Shown here: positions 25,988 to 33,733 of the stretch, piece after piece | Layout: the number at the start of each line of letters is the position of its first letter | Position numbering within the stretch: the first letter of the stretch is position 1 | Origin: Akkermansia sp. | Lineage (GTDB): Bacteria; Verrucomicrobiota; Verrucomicrobiia; Verrucomicrobiales; Akkermansiaceae | DNA: 64,000 nucleotides | Direction of reading: 5' to 3' | Assembly (NCBI GenBank): GCA_030523775.1 | Contig: JAUNHW010000001.1 | Location: 1-64,000, forward strand | The notes under the pieces: model-generated | Told to the model about the DNA's origin: nothing | What the model saw: the letters and a program-made list of their open reading frames with translations, nothing else | Databases searched by the model: none | Program-made: the position numbers and the translations under genes

Positions 25988-27342
25988 GGCTTGCCGGAGA
26001 GCTTGGCGGCCAGCCACTCCCTGCAGGAGCGGTGGGCCAGGTTGATGCGGAAGAGGTACACGGCTATGCCCAGGTACAGGATGTTCGGTATCCACGCGCT
26101 CAGCCACGCCGGGATCAGCCCGGCTTCGCCCAACGATGGGAACACGCGGTACAGGAACAGCATGAAGGCCGCCAGGATGATGGCGATGCCGATGCCCTTC
26201 ATGGGGCTGCGGCGCTGGAAGGTGACCGCGCTCGGCACGGCCAGCAGCACCAGCACCAGGCAGGAGAACACGCGGGCAATGCGCACGTGCCACTCCGTGC
26301 GCTTGAGGTTGAGCCCCTCTTGCGAATCCGCTCCCTGCTTGATTTGCTCATACAGGGCGGAGGTGCCCATGGTATCGATGCGGTCGCTCTGGCTGGGGCT
26401 GATGATTTGATAGGGCCTCTCCGGGAAATCCACGGTTATATCCCCGCGGTGCTCGTCGTCCTGCGGTTCGGCCTCCGGCGCGGCCAGCGTGCGCACATAG
26501 GTGTTGTGCAGGGTCCAGGTGGCATCCGCCTTGTTCCAAGTGGCGGTGTCCGCATAGTACTGGGTGAGCAGGCGCCCGCGGTTCTCCTTGTCGAACTGCT
26601 CGATAATCACGCCGCGCATGGGTTCACCGGGGGCGGTGATAACGGGCGGATGCTCCACGCGCCAGATGCGCGCGGTGGTGTCGTTGCGGTACACGATGGA
26701 GGGCGTATTCTCCGCATTGTGGCGCTTGAGCATGACCACCTGGCGGTAGAGTGAGCTGCTGGGAGCCCAATGAAAGCCGAAGATGCCGTATGCGAGCGCC
26801 ACGATGCAGGAGAAGATGAAGATGGGGCGGCACAGGCGCAGCAACGAGCGGCCGGACTGCATCATGACGGTGAGCTCGCAGGAGCCGCTGAGCTTGCTCA
26901 GGCACCACAGCGTGCCCATGAGCAGCGTGTACGGCAGGATTTGGTAGAGCAGTATGGGAAGCTGCGTGCCGTAGAACTTCAGGGATTGCACCAGGGGGTC
27001 ATCGAACCTCTTGCGGAAACGCCCTATGTTTTCCGTGAAATCCGCCATGATGTAGATGAGCAGCAGAATGAGCGTGCACATCAGGAAGTACGTGATGAAG
27101 CAGCGGCCCACGTAGCGTGTCATGGTGCCCATGAACCCGTACGCCACGGCCCCCAGGAAGGGCAGCATGCACAGCAGCAGCAGGAATGCGGGGCGGCACT
27201 TCTGCTCAATGGGGTAGGTTTCCGGCATGCCGGGCACCTCGTACTTCATCTGCTCCAGCTCCTGTGGCACCAGCTGCAGGGCCAGCAGCACCCCGAGCAC
27301 CAGCAGGACGAGGGCGGGCAGGCTCTTTCGCAGGATGCTCAT
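25984..27342 (-). CDS. LptF/LptG-family lipopolysaccharide export permease
   Basis: 452 residues of YjgP/YjgQ type. Helices at both ends flank a large periplasmic beta-rich domain (about 180-360), including TMTRYVGRCFITYFLM near the first helices and PMKGIGIAIILAAFMLF near the end. LptF/G pull lipid A-linked polymers from the inner membrane with LptB. An extra N-terminal helix (residues 5-25) makes it longer than E. coli LptF. No partner permease is adjacent. The short downstream gap leads into the metallophosphoesterase. Confidence 0.8.
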   Translation of the reverse strand: MSILRKSLPALVLLVLGVLLALQLVPQELEQMKYEVPGMPETYPIEQKCRPAFLLLLCMLPFLGAVAYGFMGTMTRYVGRCFITYFLMCTLILLLIYIMADFTENIGRFRKRFDDPLVQSLKFYGTQLPILLYQILPYTLLMGTLWCLSKLSGSCELTVMMQSGRSLLRLCRPIFIFSCIVALAYGIFGFHWAPSSSLYRQVVMLKRHNAENTPSIVYRNDTTARIWRVEHPPVITAPGEPMRGVIIEQFDKENRGRLLTQYYADTATWNKADATWTLHNTYVRTLAAPEAEPQDDEHRGDITVDFPERPYQIISPSQSDRIDTMGTSALYEQIKQGADSQEGLNLKRTEWHVRIARVFSCLVLVLLAVPSAVTFQRRSPMKGIGIAIILAAFMLFLYRVFPSLGEAGLIPAWLSAWIPNILYLGIAVYLFRINLAHRSCREWLAAKLSGKP

Positions 27343-27375
27343 GGGGGGTGGGACGGGGAACGGGGTGGAATGAAA

Positions 27376-28134
27376 TCAGCATCCCTTGGCCAGGCGCTCG
27401 GCCAGGTACTCCGGAAGCCCGGCGGAGAGCACGGCCTGCCGGGCGGATGCCACGTCATACTCGATGCGCTTGATGGTGACCACGTTGCGGTCGCTGTCGT
27501 AGATACCGTAGCTGGCGCGGCAGTCGCCGTCGCGCGGCTGGCCCACGGAGCCCACGTTGATGAAATACTTGAACCCCTCCTGCAGGGGGATGTCCGTGCG
27601 GGCGTTGGCGGAGAGCTCTGCAATGAATTCCGCGTGCTCCTGGCAGTGGGTGCCGTCCCAAACGAACACGCGCGGCACGTGGGTGTGGCCGTGCAGGCAG
27701 AGCGGCTTGAACTGGCGGTTGAAATTGGCGGCGGCATCGTTCGCGTTCATGATGTAGTCCCATGCGCGCGGGTTTTCCAGCGTGGAATGCACTATCATGT
27801 AGCTGGAGTTCACCACGCGCTGGTACTGCAAGCGCATGAGCCACGTCAGGTCCTCCTCCGTGAGCTGTGAGCGGGTCCACTCCATGGCCTTGCGCGCCAC
27901 GGGATTCATGCGGGTGTCGTCCTGCCGCGCCACCTCCTCGTCGTGATTGCCCTTCACAATGGGGCAATTGAGGCTGCGGATGTAATCCAGGCACTCCTTG
28001 GGGTATGCGTTGTAGCCCACCACATCGCCCAGGCACACCACATCCGTGCATGCCTCCGCTTGCACATCATCCATCACCGCCGCCAGGGCATGCAGATTCG
28101 CATGGATATCACTGATTATCGCCGAGCGTGCCAT
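27376..28134 (-). CDS. Calcineurin-like metallophosphoesterase
   Basis: 252 residues. The metal motifs run in order: SDIHANLHAL (D-x-H), GDVVGYNAYP (GD), GNHDEE (GNHD) and HGHTH (GHxH). This matches the MJ0936/YfcE and Ap4A-phosphatase-like group, which cleaves small phosphodiesters or dinucleotides. The ATG at 28134 lies about 4 bases past the predicted transcript start. The substrate is open. Confidence 0.88.
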   Translation of the reverse strand: MARSAIISDIHANLHALAAVMDDVQAEACTDVVCLGDVVGYNAYPKECLDYIRSLNCPIVKGNHDEEVARQDDTRMNPVARKAMEWTRSQLTEEDLTWLMRLQYQRVVNSSYMIVHSTLENPRAWDYIMNANDAAANFNRQFKPLCLHGHTHVPRVFVWDGTHCQEHAEFIAELSANARTDIPLQEGFKYFINVGSVGQPRDGDCRASYGIYDSDRNVVTIKRIEYDVASARQAVLSAGLPEYLAERLAKGC

Positions 28135-28144
28135 TGCGCCACCC

Positions 28145-28173
28145 CTTATACCACATTCCCCGCGGCCCCGCAA
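28145..28173 (-). promoter_or_regulatory. Promoter of the metallophosphoesterase
   Basis: Minus strand TTGCGG (28168-28173), 17 bp, TATAAG (28145-28150), leaving a leader of about 4 bases. Confidence 0.6.
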
Positions 28174-28230
28174 GCGAAACGTGCCGCCGCACGCCCCGCA
28201 AAAAACATTGGGGCGCAGGTGGGTTGATAC

Positions 28231-28899
28231 TCACCGCAGTTGGCGCGTGAGCTCCGCCGCGCTCATTTGGCCGGGCGCGGTGGGGGTATCCCCCAGGTAG
28301 CCGTACACCAGACAGGAGCCCTTGCGCGAGTACAGGATGCGGCTGGTGGGACCGAATCCACCACCCATCCCCATGACGGCGACGGGGCCGCGGGCGGCGG
28401 CAATCAAATCCAGCCCCACCTGCATATCCGCCTGGGTGTTGAGACGGAAGGCGAACTTGACGATATCCGCGCCGAGCGCGCGGGCCATGCGCTCATGGCA
28501 GAGCATATCCTGGAAACGCGGGGTTGAGTGGAAATCATGGAAGGAGGCCACCAGCTGCACGCCCTGCGCGTGCGCCTCGCGCACCAGCTCCGGGGCGGAT
28601 TCCAGGTTGCGGATCTCCCAGTCCAGCATGGCGGCGGCGGGCAGCAGCGCACGCGCCCAGGATAGGCGCTCCGCGGCGGGTATCTCACGCATGCCGCCCT
28701 CTGCGGCGTCACGCACGGTCACCAGCAGGGGTTTGGGACAGGTGTGCGCCAGCACATCCGCCGCGGTGGTGTGCGGCGGCAGGGAATCCACGCGCAGCTC
28801 CACCACATCGCAAGGGAGCGGTAGCTGCCCGCTGCAGGCGGCGCACCACTGTTCCCAGCCGGAAATGCAGCCCACAATCCTGGTCCCGTTAGCAAGCAC
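28231..28899 (-). CDS. aroD: 3-dehydroquinate dehydratase, type I
   Basis: 222 residues. It dehydrates 3-dehydroquinate in the shikimate pathway through a Schiff base on the Lys in DIVKFAFR (near 145), with the His in SFHDF as general acid/base. VELRVDSL near the start and MGMGGGFGPTSR near the end are further type I marks. The start is a GTG at 28899, overlapping the previous gene by 11 bases. Shikimate kinase (aroK) lies two genes upstream in the same direction. Confidence 0.9.
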   Translation of the reverse strand: MLANGTRIVGCISGWEQWCAACSGQLPLPCDVVELRVDSLPPHTTAADVLAHTCPKPLLVTVRDAAEGGMREIPAAERLSWARALLPAAAMLDWEIRNLESAPELVREAHAQGVQLVASFHDFHSTPRFQDMLCHERMARALGADIVKFAFRLNTQADMQVGLDLIAAARGPVAVMGMGGGFGPTSRILYSRKGSCLVYGYLGDTPTAPGQMSAAELTRQLR

Positions 28900-29401
28900 G
28901 GCTCAAAAAGGCGTCTAGCTCCGCCAGGGCGCGGCGCTGGGTGGGGCATGCCCGGCGGCGGCTGCCCAGCAGCAGGCTGCAGCGCTTCTTGCCGGAGAAG
29001 TGGTAGCTGGTGAGCCCCATGCGGTGCAGGTCGCGCAGGCGCGTTTCCAGCTCGTTGTAGAAGAAGAGCGGCAGCGGTGTCTCGTCCGCCATGGAATCCA
29101 GCGGGATATCCACGGGCGGGGTCTGGCAGCGCAGGTGCTCCGCTATGAGCGGCAGCCCCACGCGGTGCAGCATCTTGCGGATGCGCTCGAAGAGGTAGTC
29201 CAGCGGCACGGCGTGCAGCGGGCAGTCGTTCTCCAGGTAGAGCATCACGGCCTGCGCCACCTCGCGGCTGCAGGGCAGCGTGGTGCCGGCGGCGGTTGCC
29301 GCCTCCAGCAGCACCCGTTCCATCCACTCCACATCGTAGTCGGATATCACGCAGTGGCCGGTCTGCAGGAGTGGTCTGTTGTTCTTGAAGGCTATCATCA
29401 T
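28889..29401 (-). CDS. Unknown conserved protein co-encoded with nrdR
   Basis: 170 residues, no family recognised. The middle (about 45-90, VAQAVMLYLENDCPLHAVPLDYLFERIRK) has the helix spacing of an ATP-cone, the nucleotide-sensing domain of NrdR and NrdD, but lacks the usual start motif. Further marks are LPLFFYNELETRLRDLHRMGL and a basic region with SGKKRCSLLLGSRRR. Its ATG overlaps the stop of nrdR by 4 bases and its end overlaps aroD by 11, so it is probably co-translated with nrdR. A nucleotide-pool role is only inference. Confidence 0.5.
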   Translation of the reverse strand: MMIAFKNNRPLLQTGHCVISDYDVEWMERVLLEAATAAGTTLPCSREVAQAVMLYLENDCPLHAVPLDYLFERIRKMLHRVGLPLIAEHLRCQTPPVDIPLDSMADETPLPLFFYNELETRLRDLHRMGLTSYHFSGKKRCSLLLGSRRRACPTQRRALAELDAFLSRAC

Positions 29402-29889
29402 TCCAATGGAAGTTTACGTTGAAGTTTATCCTGGGCGGTCTTGAGCTCGGATTTGCGCAGCAGCTCGATGAATTCATCCACCGTGCGGAACTGCCGGCAC
29501 ACGGAGACGAAGCGGATGTACGCCACGGAATCGATGTTCTGCAGCTTCTCTATCACCTTCATGCCGATGACGGACGAGGGCACCTCCCGCTGGTGGTCCG
29601 CATGCAGCGCGGCCACAATCTCGTCCACCGCCAGCTCCAGCTGGTCCATGCTCACGGGGCGCTTCTCGCACGCCTTCATCATGCCGCGCATGATTTTCTC
29701 GCGGTTCAGCGCCTCGTGCATGCCGTCGCGCTTCACCACCCGCAGCTCCATGCGCTCTATCTGCTCGTACGTGGTGTAGCGGTACCTGCAGCGCAGGCAC
29801 TCCCGCCGCCGCCTGATACACGTGCCGTCCTTCGAGGTCCGGGAATCGATGACCTTGTCATCCATGTAGCCGCATTGAACGCATCTCAT
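29398..29889 (-). CDS. nrdR: Transcriptional repressor NrdR
   Basis: 163 residues. The N-terminal zinc ribbon has Cys pairs in MRCVQCGYM and in RRECLRCRYRYTTYE. The ATP-cone follows (VVKRDGMHEALNREKI to YIRFVSVCRQF). NrdR senses ATP and dATP and binds paired 16-bp boxes in front of ribonucleotide reductase genes; candidate boxes lie at 14743-14790 in this window. The ATG at 29889 gives the usual MRC start and coincides with the predicted transcript start, so the message looks leaderless. Confidence 0.93.
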   Translation of the reverse strand: MRCVQCGYMDDKVIDSRTSKDGTCIRRRRECLRCRYRYTTYEQIERMELRVVKRDGMHEALNREKIMRGMMKACEKRPVSMDQLELAVDEIVAALHADHQREVPSSVIGMKVIEKLQNIDSVAYIRFVSVCRQFRTVDEFIELLRKSELKTAQDKLQRKLPLE

Positions 29890-29895
29890 GCGCAC

Positions 29896-29923
29896 ATGCT
29901 AGCACAACACCTTGTACCGTCAA
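29896..29923 (-). promoter_or_regulatory. Extended -10 promoter of nrdR
   Basis: Minus strand TTGACG (29918-29923), 16 bp, TAGCAT (29896-29901) with an upstream TG. The A of the ATG at 29889 is 7 bases past the -10 element. Confidence 0.6.
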
Positions 29924-30103
29924 GCAACTTTACACACATTATCCTGCGGTTCGCGTTTTTTTCGGCGCAAAATTCGGCAAAATTCCCGCAAAAGGCTGAG
30001 CACCAATGGGATATGGAAAATTTTGAATCAGGGGATTCAAGGGAGCGTGCGCAGTGTTTCCCCGGTCCGAAAGCTTAACCAACCCGAAATGATTGACAGG
30101 CGG

Positions 30104-30670
30104 CTAGGCGGGGAGGTCCCTAAAGAAGCGTTCGGCAAGGTCGCAGACGCGGCGGCTGACCTCGCCCACCTCCAGGCGGGAGGAGTGGACGGTGATGTGC
30201 GCGGTTTCCATGTAGAGCGGGGAGCGCTCCTCGCACAGGCGGCGCAGGGTGGCGGCGGGGTCTGTGTTTTGCAGCAGGGGACGGTTGGAGGAGCGCGCCG
30301 TGCGGTGCAGCAGTGAGCGCACGGAAACATTGAGCCACACCACGCAGCCCAGCCGCCGCAGGAGCTCGCGGTTTTCCGCGCGCAGCACCACGCCGCCACC
30401 GGTGGAGATGACGGGCGGCGTGGTTTGCGGGTGTTCCACCAGATAGCGCAGCAGGGCTGTTTCCAGCGCGCGGAAATACGCCTCCCCCTGCTCTGCGAAA
30501 ATTTCCGATATCGTCTTGCCCACCTGCTCCTCGATCAGCGCATCCATATCCAGCAGGGGCATGCCCGTGCGCTTGCTGATGAGCTTGCCCACCGTGGTCT
30601 TGCCGCACCCCATGAGCCCTACCAGAATGATGGGGCGGCCGTGGGTCTCTATGGGATGCGACGGGTTCAC
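30104..30670 (-). CDS. aroK: Shikimate kinase
   Basis: 188 residues. The P-loop GLMGCGKTTVG near 20 binds ATP, DMDALIEEQ holds the shikimate-binding Asp, STGGGVV near 90 and the Arg-rich lid (LHRTARSSNRP) follow the family order. It phosphorylates shikimate in aromatic amino acid synthesis. The start is a GTG at 30670, directly against an AT-rich heptamer array that may carry its promoter. The type I dehydratase gene aroD lies beyond nrdR in the same direction. Confidence 0.92.
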   Translation of the reverse strand: MNPSHPIETHGRPIILVGLMGCGKTTVGKLISKRTGMPLLDMDALIEEQVGKTISEIFAEQGEAYFRALETALLRYLVEHPQTTPPVISTGGGVVLRAENRELLRRLGCVVWLNVSVRSLLHRTARSSNRPLLQNTDPAATLRRLCEERSPLYMETAHITVHSSRLEVGEVSRRVCDLAERFFRDLPA

Positions 30671-30672
30671 GG

Positions 30673-30707
30673 GATTTGGAATTTAGAATTTATAATTTAG
30701 AATTTTT
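30673..30707. repeat. AT-rich heptamer tandem repeat (5 units)
   Basis: GATTTGG / AATTTAG / AATTTAT / AATTTAG / AATTTTT, abutting the start codon of aroK. Units resemble those at 7393-7434. Confidence 0.75.
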
Positions 30708-30864
30708 TGGAGAGCTCATTCAGAGGCGGCGGCAAGCGTGTAGCCGCCCGCCAACGGGAGAATGAGCCCCGGTCATCTTGTGGAACGAAAGCATCATCCT
30801 GCGGGAAGTATAGCAAACACTTCGCGCAGAGTACAGATTTTTACCAACCGGGGAGGGAATTCCC

Positions 30865-32157
30865 CTATCTCATCCAGCCCTGCATGAGGAAATTTTGCGA
30901 GCTGAGCATGACGGGGTCTCCCTTGTCGGGCACGAACCAAACATCCCAGCGGCTGCCGTAGAACTGGCCCCAGTTGCCCGTGTACACCATAAAGTGATTG
31001 ACGGTGATAACGCGGCAATCCAGCAGCTCGCTGGTGACGATACGATCGTCGGGCTCACCGACAAACTGGAGGTAATCTGCCCTATTATCAAGGGAAAGCT
31101 GTTTGCCGCTCTCGTATTCGAAGGCGCGGATTTCGTAATGGCCGTCGTCCCTGGCATCCTTGGGCAGGAACAGGGAGAGCTTGTAGATGCCGGGCTGCCC
31201 ATCCTGACCAAGGCAGATGCTCGGGCGCGCCGGCAGGGGAACGAGCGCATCCACGGTTTCGCGGGTGGGAGCCGCCGCCAGCTGCGCGAATTGTTCATCC
31301 AACCGCTGCATGGCATAGCCCTCCAGGCGTTCGACAGCCTCCGGCCTGTCCTTCGCCTCCGACGGCTCGGTGATGCGGTCCACCAGCAGGCGGATTTCCC
31401 AGCCATTGGCGAGCGGGTGGGTGTGCGTGAAGTCCTTGGAGTAATGGTATTCCTTCAAATCGTTTTCGCCCTTCCTTTGCAGACACGCGCAGCACCTGTA
31501 GCTGTATTCGCCCATCACGCCGCTGGTGGCCCACGCCTCCTGACAGAGGAGCTCCGTCTTGGCCAGGCATGACGCCCTCTGGCAGAGTTCGCCCAGCAGG
31601 TCCGGGTGCTGATTGGCCAACTGCTCCAAATGCGCGGCGCTCAGGGGGAAATCACCCTCCGCGGGAATATGGGAAAATTCACCGCTGCATTCATTGCTGC
31701 TTCTGCCGACGATGCGCTTCACGATATCCGGAGCCGTATCCTCCACCCAGAATTGTTGCGGCACCTCCAGGGCCACGCCCTCTGGCACGCGCCAACCGTC
31801 CGCCCTGTGATCGATGTCGGCAAATGCTAAGAAGGTCGTTGTAACGGCACCAATGACAAGGGCCGCTCCACCGCCGAGGAAAGCAAAGAGCACGCGCAGG
31901 CCGCGTTTCCCGTTGGTCTGTTTCAGGAACATGCTGCCCACGAGCCATATTACGAGCAGGAGAAGCGCGAGCAGGGACAGGCCGGCAGCCAGCTCTCCCG
32001 CCAATTCCCACGCGGGAGAGGTGCTCCCCAGCGCTGCATCCAGAGCAACAACCCCGGCGTACAACAGCGCTGCGGCAACACACAGCACGGGAACCATCCA
32101 TGTACTCTTGACCACGCGCTTCACGAGCACCCAGAAACGTAAAAGGAACGGAGGCAT
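30865..32157 (-). CDS. Unknown membrane-anchored protein
   Basis: 430 residues, no family recognised. Three hydrophobic segments fill the first 140 residues (TWMVPVLCVAAALLYAGVVA, LAAGLSLLALLLLVIWLVGS, FAFLGGGAALVIGAVTT). The remainder is soluble, with cysteine-containing stretches (YRCCACLQRKGEND, ELCQRASCLAKTELLC) and a C-terminal beta-rich part (VYTGNWGQFYGSRWDVWF). The ATG at 32157 follows the C_GCAxxG_C_C gene stop by 33 bases and would be the last gene of the minus-strand run. A role in the envelope is likely but unproven. Confidence 0.5.
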   Translation of the reverse strand: MPPFLLRFWVLVKRVVKSTWMVPVLCVAAALLYAGVVALDAALGSTSPAWELAGELAAGLSLLALLLLVIWLVGSMFLKQTNGKRGLRVLFAFLGGGAALVIGAVTTTFLAFADIDHRADGWRVPEGVALEVPQQFWVEDTAPDIVKRIVGRSSNECSGEFSHIPAEGDFPLSAAHLEQLANQHPDLLGELCQRASCLAKTELLCQEAWATSGVMGEYSYRCCACLQRKGENDLKEYHYSKDFTHTHPLANGWEIRLLVDRITEPSEAKDRPEAVERLEGYAMQRLDEQFAQLAAAPTRETVDALVPLPARPSICLGQDGQPGIYKLSLFLPKDARDDGHYEIRAFEYESGKQLSLDNRADYLQFVGEPDDRIVTSELLDCRVITVNHFMVYTGNWGQFYGSRWDVWFVPDKGDPVMLSSQNFLMQGWMR

Positions 32158-32189
32158 ATAACAGTTGGACGCTGCGGAGGGGGGGGCGT

Positions 32190-32633
32190 TCAATCTTTTC
32201 CCAATATTTCCGCAGCCTTGGCGGCGCAGAAGGCCACGCAGCGCTCACATGGGCGGGAGGCATAGTAGGCGGCGGTGCGCTCGGAGGGGCGTGCGCCCTC
32301 CTCCGCATCCGGCGGCAGGTGCAGGAGCTCCCGGCACTGCAGGGAGCCGAACTCCGCGCAAAAATCATCCGCCAGCTTGCGGGTGAGGGCAAAGATGCGC
32401 TCCTTGTCGGCGGGGTCCGGGGAGAGGTTGCCGTGCTTGAACCCGGCAATGAGGGCAAGCCCGGAGAAGGCGCCGCAGGTGCCGCGCATGCGTCCCAGCC
32501 CGGCACCGAAGGCGGCGGGAAGGCGCAGGGCGGCGTCCTCGGAAAGCCCCATCTCCCCCGCAAAGGCGGCAAAGACGGACTGGGCGCAGTTGTAGCCCCG
32601 GTGGAAATAGATAATGGCGTTCTCTTGCGGCAT
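32190..32633 (-). CDS. C_GCAxxG_C_C-family redox protein
   Basis: 147 residues. The eponymous cysteine pattern is visible as GYNCAQSV (near 14), RGTCGAFSG (near 50) and later Cys residues in SRPCERCVAFC (near 128). Members are small cytoplasmic proteins, probably redox-active or metal-binding, of unknown substrate. The stop of cydB lies 7 bases upstream of its ATG, so the two genes are probably co-transcribed, which suggests a link with respiratory or redox state. Confidence 0.8.
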   Translation of the reverse strand: MPQENAIIYFHRGYNCAQSVFAAFAGEMGLSEDAALRLPAAFGAGLGRMRGTCGAFSGLALIAGFKHGNLSPDPADKERIFALTRKLADDFCAEFGSLQCRELLHLPPDAEEGARPSERTAAYYASRPCERCVAFCAAKAAEILGKD

Positions 32634-32640
32634 GGCGTGG

Positions 32641-33726
32641 TTAATCCTTGTTGGTATCGGGTTGGCGTGTACACATGCGCCAGACCCACACCAGAGAGGC
32701 GAGGACCAGGGGCGTGGACACGTAGGCGAGCAGGCGCAGGGTGGATTCAGGGGCGCAGCTGTTGGCGAGGGTGAAAGAGCTCTGCAGGTTCACGGTGCTG
32801 GGGTAGTACACGGTGTGGTTCCACCCGGTGCAAAGCAGCAGGGAAAGCACGGTGAGCACGGTGCCCGCTCCCACATACCAGATGCCGTGGTGCTTCACGG
32901 TGCGCAGGGGACGAATCACGCCCAGCAGCAGCAGGGCCACACCTGCCGGCAGGCAGCACGCCACCGCCGGCATGGCCGCCAGGTTGTCCAGGTGCTTGCA
33001 GGATTCCATGTACACCAAACCGTCCTCCGTAACCGTGAAACCGTCCTGCGTGAGCCAATGCCACATGAAAACCAGGAAGAACAGCAGGAAGGGTCCGGCC
33101 TCGAACAGCAGGTGGCGGCGCACGGAAACCCGCAGCTCGCCACCGGAGAGGCTGTTCAGGAAGAACAGGCAGCCCAGCAGGCGGGAAAGGAACACAAACA
33201 CGGCGCCCAGGCACAGGTTCCACGGGTGGAGCACGGCCTCCAGCCCCTGCTGCGGGTTGAGCCAGAGGGTTTCGTGCGTGTCCCTGTCCACCAGGAAATC
33301 ACCGCCCAAAAAGAAGGTGCCGAATGCCACGCCGGCAAGCAGCGGCGCAAGCACACCGCAGAGGAAGAGGCACACGGAGAAGACGCCGGACACCCGCGCG
33401 TTGGCGAACCGCACGCGCAGCTCGTAGAAGACCGCTTGCAGCGCGAACACGGCCGCTATGCCCCACCAGAGGCGGCACGCACCGCAGACAACCACGTGGA
33501 AAAACAGGGGAAACGCCACCAGCAACGCACCGCAGAATGCCGCCAGCGCCGCGAAGGGCAGCACCCACTTGCGCCCCACTGCCAGCAGCAGCACGTACCG
33601 CTGCGCCTCGTTCCTGCCCAGTGCCCATACAAGCGAATACCCTCCCTGCACAAAGAGCAGCACGGCAAGCACGGCGCCCAGCAGGGAGACCGTGAACCAG
33701 CTATACCCTTGCAGCGTCTCGTACAT
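32641..33726 (-). CDS. cydB: Cytochrome bd oxidase subunit II, Bacteroidetes type, without cydA
   Basis: 361 residues, about nine membrane helices. The opening EtlqgYSWFTVSLLGAVLAVLLFVQGG, the GRKWVLPFAALAAFCGALL block and HTVYYPSTVNLQSSFTLAN fit the CydB form found in Bacteroidetes, not the E. coli form. CydB partners CydA in the microaerobic quinol oxidase. Normally cydA is adjacent; here neither side holds it. The gene starts 8 bases after the murJ stop. Either cydA is elsewhere or this is an orphan subunit. Confidence 0.75.
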   Translation of the reverse strand: MYETLQGYSWFTVSLLGAVLAVLLFVQGGYSLVWALGRNEAQRYVLLLAVGRKWVLPFAALAAFCGALLVAFPLFFHVVVCGACRLWWGIAAVFALQAVFYELRVRFANARVSGVFSVCLFLCGVLAPLLAGVAFGTFFLGGDFLVDRDTHETLWLNPQQGLEAVLHPWNLCLGAVFVFLSRLLGCLFFLNSLSGGELRVSVRRHLLFEAGPFLLFFLVFMWHWLTQDGFTVTEDGLVYMESCKHLDNLAAMPAVACCLPAGVALLLLGVIRPLRTVKHHGIWYVGAGTVLTVLSLLLCTGWNHTVYYPSTVNLQSSFTLANSCAPESTLRLLAYVSTPLVLASLVWVWRMCTRQPDTNKD

Positions 33727-33733
33727 GGCGTGT

